A stretch of DNA of 7,845 nucleotides from an archaeon. GTDB taxonomy: Archaea > Asgardarchaeota > Hermodarchaeia > Hermodarchaeales > Hermodarchaeaceae. A model generated the notes under the pieces. It was not told where the DNA came from, did no database searches, and saw only the letters and a program-made list of their open reading frames with translations. The translations under genes were made by a program, and so were the position numbers. How positions within the stretch are numbered: the first letter of the stretch is position 1; the number at the start of each line of letters is the position of its first letter. The stretch is from assembly GCA_016550395.1 (NCBI GenBank), contig JABXGY010000107.1, positions 1 to 7,845 of the forward strand, in the 5' to 3' direction. Positions 6,542 through 7,845 of the stretch are shown in pieces.

Positions 6542-7845
6542 TTGACCCGGCTTTTTGGCACACAGGGATTCCGTGGATTAGTCAATGAATCATTGACTGC
6601 TACTGTAGCGCATAATGTGGGCCTTGCAATGGCTCATCATCTAGGATTAGAAAATGTTGTGGGAATTGGTTGGGATACAAGAATTTCGAGTGAGATGCTG
6701 GCTTTTTCTGTGAGTGCAGGGTTGATGAGTGGAGGATGTAACGTTCAACTGTTGGGGTTGGCTCCTACCCCACTTCTGTCGTTTGCTATTCCGCGACTGA
6801 AATTAGACGCTGGAGTTATGGTTACAGCAAGTCACAATCCGCCTGAATTTAATGGTCTTAAACTTTGGGGATCTGATGGGGCTTCTTTCACCTCGGAGAT
6901 GGAACGGTCCGTAGAGAATCACTATTTTTCAACAGAAAAACCGAAATTATCCTGGCAAAACTATGGCTCTCTTATCCCCCCACTAGATTTCCGACCACAC
7001 TATATCGAAAAGCTGGTTAGTCAAATTGATATACGGCGTATAAGGAATCATGAATTCACTGTTGTTGTTGACTGTGGAGGAGGTGCGGCTTCAGTAGTTG
7101 TTCCAGAGTTGTTCAAGACACTAGGATTGAATACGGAACTCCTCTTTTGTGAACCTGACGGATTGTTTAAGAATCGATTACCCGAACCAAAGGAACAGCA
7201 CCTCTCACAACTAATTCAACGTGTCAAAGAGACAAATGCAGATTTAGGAATAGCCTGGGATGGTGATGCGGATAGAGTGGTGCTCATTTCGAATACAGGT
7301 CGATATATTATGGGAGATCGAGTCTTTGCGTTAGCCACCTTCCGCTGGCTGAGAGAACTCAAGGAAAAACCAAAACGGATTGTATCACAGGTTGCTACCA
7401 GTGATGTGATGCTCGATGTAGCTCAAATGGTCGAAGCAGAACTTATCATTACGCAAGTCGGCGAACCTAACATCGTCCAGAAAATGAAACAAGTAGATGC
7501 AGCAATCGGCGGCGAAGAAAACGGTGGAGTAATTTACAAGGGTTGGTCATGGACCCGTGAAGGCATGCTCACGGCGCTTCTCATTCTTGACCTCATAGCC
7601 TCAGAAAATCGGTCTGTTGAAGAACTTGATCAACAATTCCCCACCTATTATCAAGTCAAAGCAAGTTTGCCTTGTGAAAACTGGGTGAAAGAACCCCTGC
7701 TCAAACGCGTAGTAGATTTAGTTCCAACCGGTGCAGAGTGCGAAACATTAGATGGCGTAAAATTCCGATATCCTGACGGATGGGTCTTACTCCGTCCTTC
7801 GGGCACCGAACCAATTTTCCGAGTGTTTGCAGAAGCACAAACCAA
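6542..7845 (+). CDS. Third alpha-D-phosphohexomutase, 3' end outside window
   Basis: Translated by hand, the frame is open from TTG at 6542 to the window edge: 434 residues without a stop, lacking only the last short part of domain 4. Signatures in order: FGTQGFRG (5-12); catalytic loop TASHNPPEFNG with S97; Mg-binding DGDADR (240-245); sugar loop GGEENGG (323-329); phosphate loop RPSGTEP (418-424). The domain-2 loop PDGLFKNRLPEP (205-216) follows the usual form. It is annotated here only as a phosphomannomutase/phosphoglucosamine mutase family member. The GEENGG loop has Asn where PMM/PGM enzymes usually have Ser, so substrate is uncertain. It clearly differs from both leftward mutases, so this is not a recent duplication. 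The TTG start is supported by AGGAG six bases upstream. It follows the helical-protein gene by 77 bp with its own promoter-like sequence between. Confidence 0.92.
   Translation, partial: MTRLFGTQGFRGLVNESLTATVAHNVGLAMAHHLGLENVVGIGWDTRISSEMLAFSVSAGLMSGGCNVQLLGLAPTPLLSFAIPRLKLDAGVMVTASHNPPEFNGLKLWGSDGASFTSEMERSVENHYFSTEKPKLSWQNYGSLIPPLDFRPHYIEKLVSQIDIRRIRNHEFTVVVDCGGGAASVVVPELFKTLGLNTELLFCEPDGLFKNRLPEPKEQHLSQLIQRVKETNADLGIAWDGDADRVVLISNTGRYIMGDRVFALATFRWLRELKEKPKRIVSQVATSDVMLDVAQMVEAELIITQVGEPNIVQKMKQVDAAIGGEENGGVIYKGWSWTREGMLTALLILDLIASENRSVEELDQQFPTYYQVKASLPCENWVKEPLLKRVVDLVPTGAECETLDGVKFRYPDGWVLLRPSGTEPIFRVFAEAQT

Noticed and set aside
7651..7845. Minus-strand open frame at the right edge
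   Set aside because: It is opposite the conserved RPSGTEP end of the third mutase and has no independent support.
6542..7845. Third mutase as a pseudogene or frameshifted copy
   Set aside because: Manual translation gives one continuous frame with all four signature loops; it is merely cut by the window end and uses a TTG start.
1..7845. CRISPR array, insertion sequence, tRNA or rRNA gene
   Set aside because: No regularly spaced repeats, terminal inverted repeats with transposase, or recognisable RNA gene was seen on either strand.

Overview
The window reads as a piece of an archaeal chromosome. Pointers are: a GlmU-like sugar-1-phosphate nucleotidyltransferase with a C-terminal left-handed beta-helix of the type seen in archaea such as Sulfolobus; several archaeal-style alpha-D-phosphohexomutases; A/T-rich TATA-like elements at the distance from start codons expected for archaeal promoters; and purine-rich Shine-Dalgarno sites. 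Base composition is moderate. I cannot fix the lineage. An Asgard or deep euryarchaeal genome is possible, but this is only an impression. No tRNA, rRNA, CRISPR array, transposon or integrase is visible, and almost all of the sequence is coding.

Layout: (1) 82-1536 (+) is cysteinyl-tRNA synthetase. (2) 1536-2813 (+) is a bifunctional-looking sugar nucleotidyltransferase/acyltransferase whose ATG shares one base with the cysS stop codon. (3) 2806-4218 (-) is an archaeal GlmM-like phosphoglucosamine mutase, convergent with gene 2 and overlapping its end by 8 bp. (4) 4248-5627 (-) is a second, divergent phosphohexomutase, 29 bp upstream of gene 3 and almost certainly co-transcribed with it. (5) 5628-5753 is a divergent intergenic region with three palindromes and TATA-like sequence. 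(6) 5754-6464 (+) is an unrecognised 236-residue, mainly helical, soluble protein. (7) 6465-6541 is a short promoter-like gap with an 8-bp inverted repeat. (8) 6542 to the window end (+) is a third phosphohexomutase, starting at TTG and cut by the window edge.

Apart from cysS, the theme is sugar-phosphate activation. Phosphohexomutases move phosphate from C6 to C1 of a hexose or hexosamine. The nucleotidyltransferase then activates the 1-phosphate to an NDP-sugar and may N-acetylate the hexosamine, a route to UDP-GlcNAc for glycans, glycolipids or surface polysaccharide. Three clearly different mutases within about 5 kb suggest several substrates (for example GlcN-6-P, Man-6-P, Glc-6-P), though specificity cannot be read from sequence alone. 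The helical protein has no assigned role.

The strongest items for follow-up are the mutase cluster with its unknown partner, two altered positions in the predicted acetyltransferase site, and the palindrome-rich divergent promoter region. I do not see proof of a new biological system.
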